A stretch of DNA of 64,000 nucleotides from Nitrosomonas sp. (GCA_016708955.1 JADJES010000001.1:744001-808000), one strand, 5' to 3'; positions 1-7,674 are shown, counted from the first letter of the stretch. The notes: generated by a model not told the origin, from the letters alone. A program made the numbers and translations.

Positions 1-319
1 GCCGGATTAAATTGCTGTCACTCAAGCCGCATACCGTGTCGTTCCAACCGGCGGTGTCGGCTGTGATACAACAAAAAATCCGCCCCATGTCGGAATGGCA
101 GGCATGTCCTTTGGTCAGGCGGAAGGTGTGCTGCGATTTCAGCGTGTCGGCCATATTGTAGCGTTCGAGTTTTTCTTCCTGATTAAAAAACAAAACAGCC
201 GCATTTGCACCGCCCTGTACATCGGTCAGACGTAACGTTGTGCCACGACGCAGGATGCCAGACCAGTGGCATCCGCCTGGAATGGATTGTTCCCAGATCA
301 ATGTGTTGGGTTGACTCAT
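1..319 (-). CDS. Carboxyguanidine deiminase subunit / urea carboxylase-associated protein (DUF1989), partial
   Basis: The first ~106 residues are present; the 3' end lies outside the window. The N-terminal half carries the stretches GGCHWSGILRRGTTLRLTD, GGANAAVLFFNQEEKLERYN and SDMGRIFCCITADTAGWNDT, which I recognise from the urea-carboxylase-associated (DUF1989) proteins. That family has been shown to form carboxyguanidine deiminase, which works with guanidine carboxylase and allophanate hydrolase to turn guanidine into ammonia and CO2. The start at 319 has a good Shine-Dalgarno (AAGGAG, about 326-331). It is 25 bp downstream of the permease and both follow a guanidine-I riboswitch, which supports the guanidine role over a purely urea role. 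Which of the two paralogous subunits this is cannot be decided from the fragment. Confidence 0.85.
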   Translation of the reverse strand, partial: MSQPNTLIWEQSIPGGCHWSGILRRGTTLRLTDVQGGANAAVLFFNQEEKLERYNMADTLKSQHTFRLTKGHACHSDMGRIFCCITADTAGWNDTVCGLSDSNLIR

Positions 320-344
320 GATGAACTCCTTATTGGAAATGATT

Positions 345-1781
345 TTACTTAGTATTTATCCATTTTTTGTAAAGGATATACAGCGTAGTGATCGTTAAAA
401 TGCTCCCTAATACTAGCGGAGTGGCCCACAATTGCCACCAGGGTGCATCCGCTGAAATCGCGTAGGGACGCGGCCAGGCGATATTGATGAGTTCAAATAA
501 TGACCAGATAAATGCCAGGATATTGATGACCAATCCCCATGCGCCCAGTTTTAATTCGCCCAGCGCGGGATTCCAGCGGCCTGTGAGACGGGCAAACAAT
601 GCAAAGCCCGTGGTGAACGCGAACATGGCATATAAACCGCCGGTACCAAAGGCGATGATGGTAGCCACGGCGTCGTCATTGAGTCCGAACACCAATCCGC
701 AACCTGCCAGCAGAACGGTAAAGAGAATCGCATTACGCGGTGTTTTGCTCGCCGTTACCTGACTCAACAGTGCTGGCATATTGCCTTCGCGTGCCATCGA
801 AAAAACAATGCGCGAGGTGTATTTGACCATGGATGCGCCGCAGGCCAGGAAAGCAGTCATCACAATGGCCAGAAAGGGTTGCTCGAACCAATCGCCAATG
901 CTGCTGGCGATCAAGGGGGTGACCGGATCGGCCGTATGGCTGGAATTTCTCAATGTGTCATGCTCAAAGGCCAAAATCAGCGCGGCTGAATTGAATAAAA
1001 CGACTGTGCCGACAACCAGTAGCGACATGAAAATTGCACGGGGCACCATGCGTTTCGGTTGATGGGTTTCTTCCGCGGTGGTCGAGCAAGCATCAAAACC
1101 GATAAATGCCCAGCCAGCAATGGCCAGTGCCGCCAGGAAAGCAGCCATTTCACTGGGCGCTGTTCCGGTACCCATGTGCTGGAACAATTCCATGACAGGA
1201 TGCTGACGGAAGAAAAAAAATAATAACAACGCCACGCCGAATGACCCGACGACTTCCGCGTAAACACCCAGTTTGATCACCAGATTGAAAATACTGACAG
1301 GGGCCAGATTGAGCAATGTGCAGATAAGCAGAAATATCGCACCCCAGAGTACCATCATGCCGCCGCCATCACCCGGCGATCCGCAAAAGGTGGCCAGCCA
1401 GAAGCCGCCGGTATAAGCGGTCGTGGTGACCATGGCGATGGTGGAGCAAATATAAATCACGCCGGCATATTGCCCGGCGATCGCGCCGCCGAGTTGCCGC
1501 GCCCATTTATAGGCACCGCCAGCAATCGGGAATTGTGAAGACAGCTCCGCGTAAACAGTCGCCACCAGTAACTGCATGAGCAAACAGACCGCCAGCGCGG
1601 CAAACCAGCCGCCACCGGCGACTACAGTTTGCACACCGATGATGGCATAGAGTCCGGCGACCGGCGAGACAACCGCAAAACCCAGCGTGAAACTATGCCA
1701 TACACTCATGCTGCGGTTAAGTGTATCGCCAGTTACATGGGTTTCTTGGGAAGCAGCGATTTGTTTTGTTGAACCTGACAT
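345..1781 (-). CDS. APC-family amino acid/guanidine permease
   Basis: A 478-residue polytopic membrane protein of the amino acid-polyamine-organocation superfamily, with about 12 hydrophobic segments. Seen motifs include the N-terminal SFTLGFAVVSPVAGLYAI, the QFPIAGGAYKWARQL segment typical of TM3 in the family, and FIGFDACSTTAEETHQPKR after TM6. It is the first gene after a guanidine-I riboswitch and lies directly before a carboxyguanidine-deiminase-type gene, so the likely substrate is guanidine or a guanidinium compound. That substrate is inferred from context; sequence alone says only APC permease. The start at 1781 is preceded by GGAGACTGGTT. Length is normal for the family and the reading frame is intact. 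Confidence 0.85.
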   Translation of the reverse strand: MSGSTKQIAASQETHVTGDTLNRSMSVWHSFTLGFAVVSPVAGLYAIIGVQTVVAGGGWFAALAVCLLMQLLVATVYAELSSQFPIAGGAYKWARQLGGAIAGQYAGVIYICSTIAMVTTTAYTGGFWLATFCGSPGDGGGMMVLWGAIFLLICTLLNLAPVSIFNLVIKLGVYAEVVGSFGVALLLFFFFRQHPVMELFQHMGTGTAPSEMAAFLAALAIAGWAFIGFDACSTTAEETHQPKRMVPRAIFMSLLVVGTVVLFNSAALILAFEHDTLRNSSHTADPVTPLIASSIGDWFEQPFLAIVMTAFLACGASMVKYTSRIVFSMAREGNMPALLSQVTASKTPRNAILFTVLLAGCGLVFGLNDDAVATIIAFGTGGLYAMFAFTTGFALFARLTGRWNPALGELKLGAWGLVINILAFIWSLFELINIAWPRPYAISADAPWWQLWATPLVLGSILTITTLYILYKKWINTK

Positions 1782-1814
1782 AACCAGTCTCCATACAAAA
1801 GGGTTTACCGGGAT

Positions 1815-1840
1815 TGTAATGTACCAAAAAGTACATTACA
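1815..1840 (-). promoter_or_regulatory. Perfect 10-bp hairpin between riboswitch and permease start
   Basis: TGTAATGTAC and GTACATTACA form a perfect 10-bp stem with a 6-nt loop, just 3' of the riboswitch aptamer on the minus strand and about 34 nt before the permease start codon. No T-run follows in the direction of transcription, so it is not a standard intrinsic terminator. It may be part of the expression platform (for example an anti-terminator competitor or a structure affecting ribosome access) or an independent protein-binding palindrome. Confidence 0.5.
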
Positions 1841-1844
1841 CCTT

Positions 1845-1942
1845 AACCTCCCGGGCTTTTATCCCTCCGTGGAGCCTCGTTATCACGAGACCGGAAACTC
1901 TTGGACCAGACACCGTTGACTGCACCGGCCGGAACCCTAGTT
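1845..1942 (-). promoter_or_regulatory. Guanidine-I riboswitch (ykkC class)
   Basis: Read on the minus strand, the leader shows the conserved blocks of the ykkC/guanidine-I aptamer in order: CTAGGGTTCCGG at the 5' side (1940-1929), CTGGTCCAAGAG in the middle, and ACGGAGGGATAAAAGCCCGGGA at the 3' side (about 1871-1850). These are the most conserved positions of the class. The riboswitch senses free guanidinium and turns on downstream genes. Its position ahead of the permease and the deiminase-type gene fits known guanidine-degradation operons. The exact ends and the expression platform are not resolved by eye. Confidence 0.92.
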
Positions 1943-2204
1943 TCCCATTGAATTACTGCTTTTTGAGTTGCTATGCTGCCAATCGTTCAATTGGCATTTT
2001 AGAAAGCGAGTAATGGGCGGCATTTTAAATGGGTGGTTTGGAAAAAGCAATGGTTTTGGAGATTGCGTTATTGCTTGTTTTGATAGGTAAATTGCAGAAC
2101 TGGATTCCAGCGTCTTGCTGTTTTCATTCTGTAATTGCGGGTCTAACAAGTCTGGTATGATGACAGCTAAATCGGTCAATTAGCTTAAAACATAAGGGGA
2201 TACC

Positions 2205-2267
2205 ATGAATAATTCCATATTAGATTTCATTTGTGACGCATTATATTGCGTCATTTCGGACGTCTAA
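2205..2267 (+). CDS. Possible 20-residue small ORF
   Basis: ATG at 2205 is preceded by a strong Shine-Dalgarno-like AAGGGGA five bases upstream and opens a 20-codon frame ending in TAA at 2265. The peptide is mostly hydrophobic with two cysteines. It lies 33 bp before the 248-residue membrane protein and could be a leader peptide. The rest of 1943-2299 shows no other gene. There is no homology evidence, so this is a weak call. Confidence 0.25.
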   Translation: MNNSILDFICDALYCVISDV

Positions 2268-2299
2268 TTGTAGTTAAGCGCTCATAGGCCGATACGCAT

Positions 2300-3046
2300 A
2301 TGAACCAAACGCCGTTCTATCTTGACTGGCAATTCTGGAGCGCCGTTGTCGCCGTAGTCGCGCTTCTGCTATCACAACTACCGCCACTACATATACTCTT
2401 TCGTAAGCCCCGCCTTAGTTGCGAAGCTTTTAGCCGCATGCACATCACGCATAAGGTTGGCAATCCAAATGCTCAGTGGCATCTGATTATCGAAAACACT
2501 GGAGGCAGATCACTTAGGGTTAAGGAAATCTCGCTCAATTTCCGGAAAGCCGGAGGAGCAGAATTTAAATTGCCAGCAAAGAACTACCTGCGAACCCCAG
2601 ATTCCACTGACTCAGTTATGTTTACCCCGTTTCGTCTCGCTCCTGGCGAAGAATGGGCGCACATTATTACGTTCTTTGATCTATTCACTCGTGACGATGA
2701 AAAGGAATATCGTCGGCTTGAGTCTGATATTCGATCTGACATCTTGGGTCAAAAAGAACTGCCCGAAAACAAGGAGAAGCTTTGCGAAGCAAACACGGCA
2801 ACTGTCCAGGAACTTGTCGCTTTCTTCAATCGGCATTTCAAATGGCAGCCTGGGGAGTATGACTTCGAGCTGAGGGTGATCACAAATCACGAAGAAGCAA
2901 ACGTTAGTCGCAATTTCAGATTTTCACTCTTTGAGTCAGAGTCAAAAGAACTTTTTGAATACTCCGATATGTACCGTTTCGGAGCAGGCGTGTATTGGGT
3001 GTCACCGGCACAACCCGGGTTAATTGTCCCGATCTATGAGAAATGA
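2300..3046 (+). CDS. Hypothetical membrane-anchored protein
   Basis: A 248-residue protein I do not recognise. Residues ~11-33 form one strongly hydrophobic segment (WSAVVAVVALLLSQLPPLHIL) followed by basic residues, so the N-terminus is probably a single membrane anchor. The remainder is soluble and mixed alpha/beta, with a likely beta-sandwich in the first half (WHLIIENTGGRSLRVKEIS) and an acidic helical stretch near residues 130-165. It stands alone in an accessory region between the guanidine operon and a toxin-antitoxin pair, followed by a short inverted repeat at 3061-3096. The reading frame is intact and codon use looks real. No function can be assigned. Confidence 0.6.
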   Translation: MNQTPFYLDWQFWSAVVAVVALLLSQLPPLHILFRKPRLSCEAFSRMHITHKVGNPNAQWHLIIENTGGRSLRVKEISLNFRKAGGAEFKLPAKNYLRTPDSTDSVMFTPFRLAPGEEWAHIITFFDLFTRDDEKEYRRLESDIRSDILGQKELPENKEKLCEANTATVQELVAFFNRHFKWQPGEYDFELRVITNHEEANVSRNFRFSLFESESKELFEYSDMYRFGAGVYWVSPAQPGLIVPIYEK

Positions 3047-3060
3047 TCGCTAACGAGCGC

Positions 3061-3096
3061 GGTAGGTTGGGGTGAGTCGACGAACCCCAACATCAC
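3061..3096. repeat. Short palindromic intergenic repeat (copy 1)
   Basis: GGTAGGTTGGGGTGAGTCG followed by ACGAACCCCAACATCAC forms an imperfect hairpin (GTTGGGGT pairing with ACCCCAAC). A related copy is at 5434-5469. This is a REP-like dispersed palindrome of a kind common between genes in betaproteobacteria. Confidence 0.7.
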
Positions 3097-3102
3097 ACTT
3101 CT

Positions 3103-3357
3103 CTATGCAGCAACCTCAATATTCCATCCAGGAAAAACCAATACCGCAGGGTGACATTTCAGTGCTTTTGCTATTATTTTTGCACGTTCTATCCCTAAAT
3201 TGATTTTGTCATGCTCGATGGCAGAGATTGTCGATTGCGGAATACCGGTAAGTTCTGCTAATTCGTTCTGGCTTAAACCCTGAAGCTCGCGAATAATTTT
3301 TACGGATTCACCTACGGTGACATCACACGTTTTTTTTGCCGGTTGATATTCATTCAT
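3103..3357 (-). CDS. higA: HigA-type antitoxin, XRE-family HTH
   Basis: An 84-residue DNA-binding protein. Residues ~17-72 form a Cro/CI-type helix-turn-helix: SVKIIRELQGLSQNELAEL then IPQSTISAIEHDKINLGIERA. This type of protein neutralises the partner toxin and represses the shared promoter. Its start (3357) overlaps the end of the toxin gene (3354) by four bases, the usual translational coupling in HigBA systems, where the toxin gene comes first. Length and architecture match the HigA family. Confidence 0.85.
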   Translation of the reverse strand: MNEYQPAKKTCDVTVGESVKIIRELQGLSQNELAELTGIPQSTISAIEHDKINLGIERAKIIAKALKCHPAVLVFPGWNIEVAA

Positions 3358-3638
3358 TTTTTTCTCCGGTAATCGTGAAACGATACATGCTCAACTTGCA
3401 CATAAACTTCATTGGCGATGATTTTATAAATGACTCGATATTGCTGATTTAACCGTGAAGATCGGTAGCCATCCCATTCGCCTTTTAACGCTTCATCAGA
3501 AAAACCTTTAATCAGTGATAGCCCTCGTTGGCCGGAAATCATTACAATGTCTTTCCACTTTTCATACTTCTTCAATACTGTAATGGGGCATGATTTTAAT
3601 TGCTTTTCAATTCGCTTATGCTCGTAAACTTTCCACAT
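3354..3638 (-). CDS. higB: HigB/RelE-family mRNA interferase toxin
   Basis: A 94-residue basic protein of the ParE/RelE fold. The GFSDEALKGEWDGYRSSRL and QQYRVIYKI segments match HigB toxins, which cut mRNA in the translating ribosome. The C-terminal HDYRRKK carries the basic and His/Tyr residues usual for the active site. It is the first gene of a toxin-first pair with the XRE antitoxin at 3103-3357. The start codon lies inside a palindromic operator (3635-3654), so transcription must begin very close to the start codon or the operator acts as a roadblock. The reading frame is intact, so the module may be active. Confidence 0.85.
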   Translation of the reverse strand: MWKVYEHKRIEKQLKSCPITVLKKYEKWKDIVMISGQRGLSLIKGFSDEALKGEWDGYRSSRLNQQYRVIYKIIANEVYVQVEHVSFHDYRRKK

Positions 3639-3654
3639 ACCATAAATGGTATGT
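3635..3654. promoter_or_regulatory. Palindromic operator of the higBA promoter
   Basis: ACATACCAT-AA-ATGGTATGT is a perfect 9-bp inverted repeat with a 2-bp spacer. It overlaps the higB start codon (3636-3638), the expected place for autoregulation by the HigA antitoxin. No second copy was found nearby. Confidence 0.6.
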
Positions 3655-3909
3655 TAGTTTTTCGGAAGATTCAACTTTTACTGGAGTTTCACGCTTTTTT
3701 TATGAGCCGATGATTCAATTGTCTGGAATTTTGGATTATCGGGATTTTTTCTTGAGTGACAAAATAGACTGATATCGACCCTGTTGACGTAGGGAAAAAT
3801 CGAAATATATCCTTTAAATACAGTAAGATATGATTGCGGCGACGCACGGTTTTTGTTATAATTTCATCTGTTAAGTAACTGAAACCAATAATAAAAAAGG
3901 CATCGCCGC

Positions 3910-5143
3910 ATGTTCATTCTACGCAATATCCTCTTCCCCCTCCAACAGGAATTTAACCACCGTTGCAAAGGCGATGAACGAGGTGTCTGGTTTGTTTATA
4001 CGCTCCTGCTGTTATCCTCATTTCACTTCTTCCGCAGCGCCAACCTATTGCGATGCTTGCAGGTATTCGGGCTGTCGCTTAGTCAGCGCCGATTTTACAT
4101 CTTCATGGCCTCATCAAAATTGCCTTGGTCACGCCTCTGGACGACGCTGTGGTCTCTGATACCCAGCCCGACGACAAAGGACGGCTATTGCTGGCCTTGG
4201 ATGACACCATCAATCCCAAGACTGGCAAAAGATTTTCGGCTGCGCGTCTTTCTTTGATCATGCCAAGACCAATCAATCGAAATACCCCTGGTCACAAAAT
4301 GTTGTGTCCATCGGTTTATTAAAAATTGTCAAAGGCCGCTGGCTTGCTTACCGCTGGCGTTTCGTTTCTATCACATGGAAAAAACGATAGCGACCAAGAA
4401 GGTTAGGGTTGAGGGCAAGATACCATCGTTTCAAACCAAATTTGAGCAGGCCATCGAAATGCTGCTGGAAATTTCTGCCGCTTTTCCCGGCACCATTGCT
4501 GATCGTTACCGATAGCTGGTTTGGAAACGACGGCTTGCTTAAACCGATGCGCAAAACCGTTGGACAGCACTTTCCAGATTGCGCGTCAATACCACTTTTG
4601 TTTGCGTTACCACCCGAACACCAAAAACATCAGCTCGGCCGATCCAGAAAGTATGGCGACAAGATGGGCAATGCCACAACGCTGGCCAATAAATTCCATG
4701 AACGCGCTACCACTTATTCGGTTAACCTCTACGGCAAACAACGCGATGTTCTGGCCTTTGACAACATCATGATGTTGAAAACACTCAAATGTGCCGTGCG
4801 CGTTGTTTGGATCTATCGAAGATCACAATGGGTCGCACTCTTTACCACCGATCTCGATCTCGTCGAGCAGATTATCGAATACTACGGCGCACGCTGGAAA
4901 ATCGAAGCCGCTTTCAAAGAGATCAAGCAGGAAATCGGTAGCTCAAAAGCCAAACCCGAAACTACCATGCCGTTACCAATCATCTCAACTTCGCATGATG
5001 GCCGCCACCTAACCTGGATTTATGCCGATCACCTTGATAAAACACCGCAGCGTTGTTACGCTGTTAACAATCGAAGTCACTTTGCCTTTTCCGATGTCAG
5101 AAAACTGATTACTCAGGCTGCGCTCAATAAGGATTTTTGTTAG
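3910..5143 (+). pseudogene. IS4-like DDE transposase, decayed by several frameshifts
   Basis: Transposase-like pieces lie in order but in different frames: an N-terminal part from 3910 to ~4130, a DDT-containing part near 4190-4230 (LLLALDDTINPKTGKRF), a part near 4250-4370 (FDHAKTNQSKYPWSQNVV, GLLKIVKGRWLAYRWRF), then VTDSWFGNDGLLKPMRK and a C-terminal YGARWKIEAAFKEIKQEIGS block around 4890-4940. These resemble an IS4-superfamily transposase with DDT, D and YxxRW-E regions. At least three frame changes and no single open frame mean it is dead. I could not identify clean terminal inverted repeats. Confidence 0.7.
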
Positions 5144-5275
5144 CTTTTGCCCTAAACCAGATGAACCCATTCTTAATTCTTTTATCGATGCATTATTGCG
5201 TATGGTTGCTTAAGCGAAAATGTAAAGTTTAGTGCAAAACGGTGAAACTTCAGCTTTTTATAGATCACGTATCAA

Positions 5276-5370
5276 TTAAAAACAATGATCGATTGTTTCC
5301 ACTTTGTATAAGCGCTGGGAGAGTGACGCGTTAGGATCTGGGGTATAAGAGGCTGGTGGGTAATCACATT
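5276..5370 (-). pseudogene. 3' fragment of a lipoprotein gene (partial duplicate of 7892-8431)
   Basis: Roughly 95-110 bp match the 3' end of the lipoprotein gene at 7892-8431, including the C-terminal peptide DYPPASYTPDPNASLSQRLY and the following KVETID. The corresponding DNA at about 7888-7985 differs at only scattered positions. The upstream part of the gene is missing here, so this is a remnant, either from a partial duplication or from recombination between two former copies. Confidence 0.75.
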
Positions 5371-5433
5371 CGGGGTCGCGAAAAAGAAAATGGGTATACA
5401 CACTCCTGCTTGCCCGGTTAACTTTCACAGCAC

Positions 5434-5469
5434 GGTAGTTTGGGGTGACGATAGGAACCCCAACGTCAC
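5434..5469. repeat. Short palindromic intergenic repeat (copy 2)
   Basis: GGTAGTTTGGGGTGACGATA followed by GGAACCCCAACGTCAC, a diverged copy of the repeat at 3061-3096 with the same TTGGGGT/ACCCCAA stem. Confidence 0.65.
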
Positions 5470-5548
5470 AATGCCACATAAATTGTTGAGATTCGTCGAC
5501 TCATTTCAATCTGCAGTTTCTCAAAATCGTTTCCACTTTGTACTGATG

Positions 5549-5688
5549 CGGGCACACAGCATTTCGAGCCACTGCATTCGGAAGTCGCCACACTGAGCCA
5601 GCAAGTCCAAAACCTCCGCCGCACCCGCGACCTGTTTCTGCCGCGCTTGCTCTCCGGGCAGGTGTCGCTGGATGCAATGGAGCTATAG
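5549..5688 (+). pseudogene. C-terminal remnant of type I restriction specificity subunit (HsdS)
   Basis: An open frame ending at TAG 5686-5688 encodes the typical HsdS C-terminus: LSQQVQNLRRTRDLFLPRLL followed by SGQVSLDAMEL. This is the last conserved coiled-coil end of type I specificity subunits. Only about 45 residues remain; both DNA-recognition domains are absent and no hsdM or hsdR is nearby. It marks a lost restriction-modification locus. Confidence 0.8.
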
Positions 5689-5763
5689 TGCCTACTTTCC
5701 ACTTTCTTTTTATACCAAGAAAAAGTAGGCTGTTTTTCTTGGTGATTGGCCTGGAAAGAGACT

Positions 5764-6105
5764 ATGCAAACTGTTGAAGATAAGGTGATTTCAAGAATAT
5801 ATGGGCGCGGCAGGGGGTGGGCGTTTGGCGCGAATGATTTTTCGGCTGAATTTGAGCGGAGTACCATCGATTGGGTGCTGTATAACCTTGTGGCTGCCGG
5901 AACAATCCGGCGTGTGTGCCGGGGGATTTGCGACTACCCGAAATTCAGCGAGTTGTTGCAGCAGAAGCTTAGCCCGGATTTCGGTCAGTTGGCACAGGCG
6001 TTTGCGCGCAAGTTTAACTGGCGCATCCAGCCTTCTGGCGATGCGGCGCTGAATCTGCTGGGACTTTCCATCCAGGTACCCGGTAGGCTGGTGTATCGCG
6101 CTGAT
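5764..6105 (+). pseudogene. AbiEi/DUF6088-type antitoxin, 3' truncated by a repeat
   Basis: The N-terminal ~114 residues resemble DUF6088 (AbiEi-like) proteins, antitoxins of type IV toxin-antitoxin systems that act as transcriptional repressors: VEDKVISRIYGRGRGWAF, TIDWVLYNLVAAGTIRRVC, RIQPSGDAALNLLGLSIQVP. At about 6103 the family sequence stops and a 188-bp tandem repeat begins; the frame runs on to 6261 only by chance. The start ATG at 5764 has AAAGAGA upstream; an earlier in-frame ATG at 5746 is possible. The AbiEii-type toxin partner is missing, so the system is dead. Confidence 0.7.
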
Positions 6106-6478
6106 GATGAATTGCTGTGTTGTGGATTCCTGCTTAAATCATGCAGGAATGACGGGGGTAGTAAGACATGCTGGATGGGGGTGGCGTGTATATACAAGCA
6201 TGACTTTGGAGTATCCCCACTGCGTCATTCCCGCACGCTCTTAGCGGGAATCCATTACTAGTACTGAGATTCCGGCTAAAAGGTCACGTTGATGATGAAT
6301 TGTTGTGTTTTGGATTCCTGCTTAAATCATGCAAGAATGACGGGGGTGGTAAGACATGCTGGATGGGGGATGGCATGTATATACAAACACGACTTTGGAG
6401 TACCCCCACTGCGTCATTCCCGCATACCCTTAGCGGGAATCCAGTTCTGAGGCTGGGATTTCTCTTAAAAGTTGCGCT
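6103..6478. repeat. Two tandem copies of a 188-bp repeat
   Basis: Unit 1 starts at GATGATGAATTG (6103) and unit 2 at 6291, giving a period of 188 bp. Both hold TGGATTCCTGCTTAAATC, a block around GAATGACGGGGGTRGTAAG, and CTGCGTCATTCCCGCA...TTAGCGGGAATCCA. The inner TGGATTCC/GGAATCCA and GAATGACG/CGTCATTC pairs make each unit a large inverted repeat. The pair sits exactly where the AbiEi-like gene is cut. Confidence 0.85.
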
Positions 6479-6502
6479 TTAAAGTTGAATCCGCCAAGAC
6501 AA

Positions 6503-6532
6503 AAGGTCGTGTACTTTGCAGTACACGACCTT
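6503..6532 (-). terminator. Rho-independent terminator of the VWA PEP-CTERM gene
   Basis: AAGGTCGTGTACT and AGTACACGACCTT form a perfect 13-bp stem with a 4-nt loop, 29 bp after the stop codon of the gene at 6561-7556. The T-run on the minus strand is short (TTTT then GTCTT). Confidence 0.7.
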
Positions 6533-6560
6533 AATATTTGTAGCGTGATCTATTAATTGC

Positions 6561-7556
6561 TTAGGCAGCACGGCGGTTGCTCGCCCAGCCTACTAGTGCT
6601 AAGCCCAAAACGAGCATTGCGTAGGTGCTGGGTTCGGGCACAGCAGTGAGTATCAACTGCGCGGTGGCGCTGTTACCCAGCGTGTCGTAGGCAACGGCGG
6701 TAAACACGTTGTCACCGAAGAATAGCGTGGCATTAGGTAGTATAAAGTTGCCTAAGCCGTCGATGGCGATGTGGTCGATGAACAAGCCATTGTTCATCGT
6801 TACGTCCACGTGATCAATACCCACAAGGTTGCCGCTCGTGCCGTTGAACAGGTCAATCAGACTCGTCAGGTCGCTAGCATTGGTATAGATGCCGTTGCCC
6901 GCAGTAGCGATAGTCTGCATCGTCAAAACGTTATGGCCGGGAATGCCTACGGTGTGGATAGCATCGACACCCAAGCTCAACGCGGCGATAGCACTGGTTT
7001 CTGCGGCTGTGCGGCTGCTTCCGCCGTCAGACACTACCACCATCATTTGAGTGCGACCATCGGTGTGGTTGGTACCGGTAAGCTCTGTGCTTGCACGGTT
7101 GATACCAGCGTTGATAGCAGTTCCGCCCGAAGCATCAATTGCTGTGATTGCCGAGAGCACCGCAGCCGAGCCGCTGGATAGTGGTGTGAGTCCTTGCAGT
7201 AGCAGGGCATCACTGTCGAAATCAATGACAGCTACCGAAGTGCTATCTACCGGCAGAGCGTTTACTAGTGCTGCAGAGGCTTCTTCCAACCAAGCATTAC
7301 GGGATTTTCCACTGCTTATAGTACCCATACTGCCCGAGGAATCGAGCACCAAGGCCAGGTCTAGGCCGGTGCCACCGATGATACCACTGGCGTTGGCATT
7401 GCCAAACGGGTTGACTACTTCGCCTACAGAATACGTCGCAAAAGGAGAGGGTCCCGTCCAAGATACCGCCACTGCGGCTTGGGTTGCGCCTGACATGCCG
7501 AGTCCAACTGATACTAACGTAGAGACCGCAAGCCAATGTTTAATAATTTTCTTCAT
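6561..7556 (-). CDS. Exported VWA-domain PEP-CTERM protein
   Basis: A 331-residue protein from the start I prefer (ATG at 7556, preceded by AAGAGGA); an in-frame ATG at 7640 would add 28 residues before the signal peptide. Residues 1-~27 are a signal peptide ending in GATQA. A von Willebrand factor A domain follows, with the metal-ion adhesion motif LDSSGSMG near residues 71-78 and a DGR-x-QMMVVVSDGGS block later. The C-terminus has VPEPSTYAMLVLGLALVGW followed by ASNRR, the PEP-CTERM sorting signal read by an exosortase. It is likely exported and cell-surface or exopolysaccharide associated. Monocistronic, with its own terminator and an inverted repeat upstream. Confidence 0.85.
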   Translation of the reverse strand: MKKIIKHWLAVSTLVSVGLGMSGATQAAVAVSWTGPSPFATYSVGEVVNPFGNANASGIIGGTGLDLALVLDSSGSMGTISSGKSRNAWLEEASAALVNALPVDSTSVAVIDFDSDALLLQGLTPLSSGSAAVLSAITAIDASGGTAINAGINRASTELTGTNHTDGRTQMMVVVSDGGSSRTAAETSAIAALSLGVDAIHTVGIPGHNVLTMQTIATAGNGIYTNASDLTSLIDLFNGTSGNLVGIDHVDVTMNNGLFIDHIAIDGLGNFILPNATLFFGDNVFTAVAYDTLGNSATAQLILTAVPEPSTYAMLVLGLALVGWASNRRAA

Positions 7557-7597
7557 TTTTTTTATCCTCTTATTAAATTGTTTAGAACAAACTTCTT

Positions 7598-7674
7598 GTA
7601 AGTGCATTTTATAATATGCAATTTTTGCTTTGAGAGCCAAAATAAGTTATCCATTCTTATTAAAATGCACTTAC
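7598..7674. promoter_or_regulatory. Perfect 14-bp inverted repeat in the promoter region of the VWA gene
   Basis: GTAAGTGCATTTTA (7598-7611) is repeated in inverse orientation as TAAAATGCACTTAC (7661-7674), 49 bp apart. It lies just upstream of the VWA PEP-CTERM gene start and is A+T rich between the arms. It could be a paired operator or the ends of a tiny inserted element. The following 7675-7887 shows no gene. Confidence 0.5.

Noticed and set aside
2225..3060. Possible integron-like attC sites around the 248-residue gene
   Set aside because: Short GTTA/TAAC-like pieces occur on both sides but there is no paired R'/R'' structure and no integrase.
5276..5479. A 67-codon minus-strand gene
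   Set aside because: Only its last ~30 codons have a counterpart (the lipoprotein end); the N-terminal half runs through a palindromic repeat, so it is a remnant.
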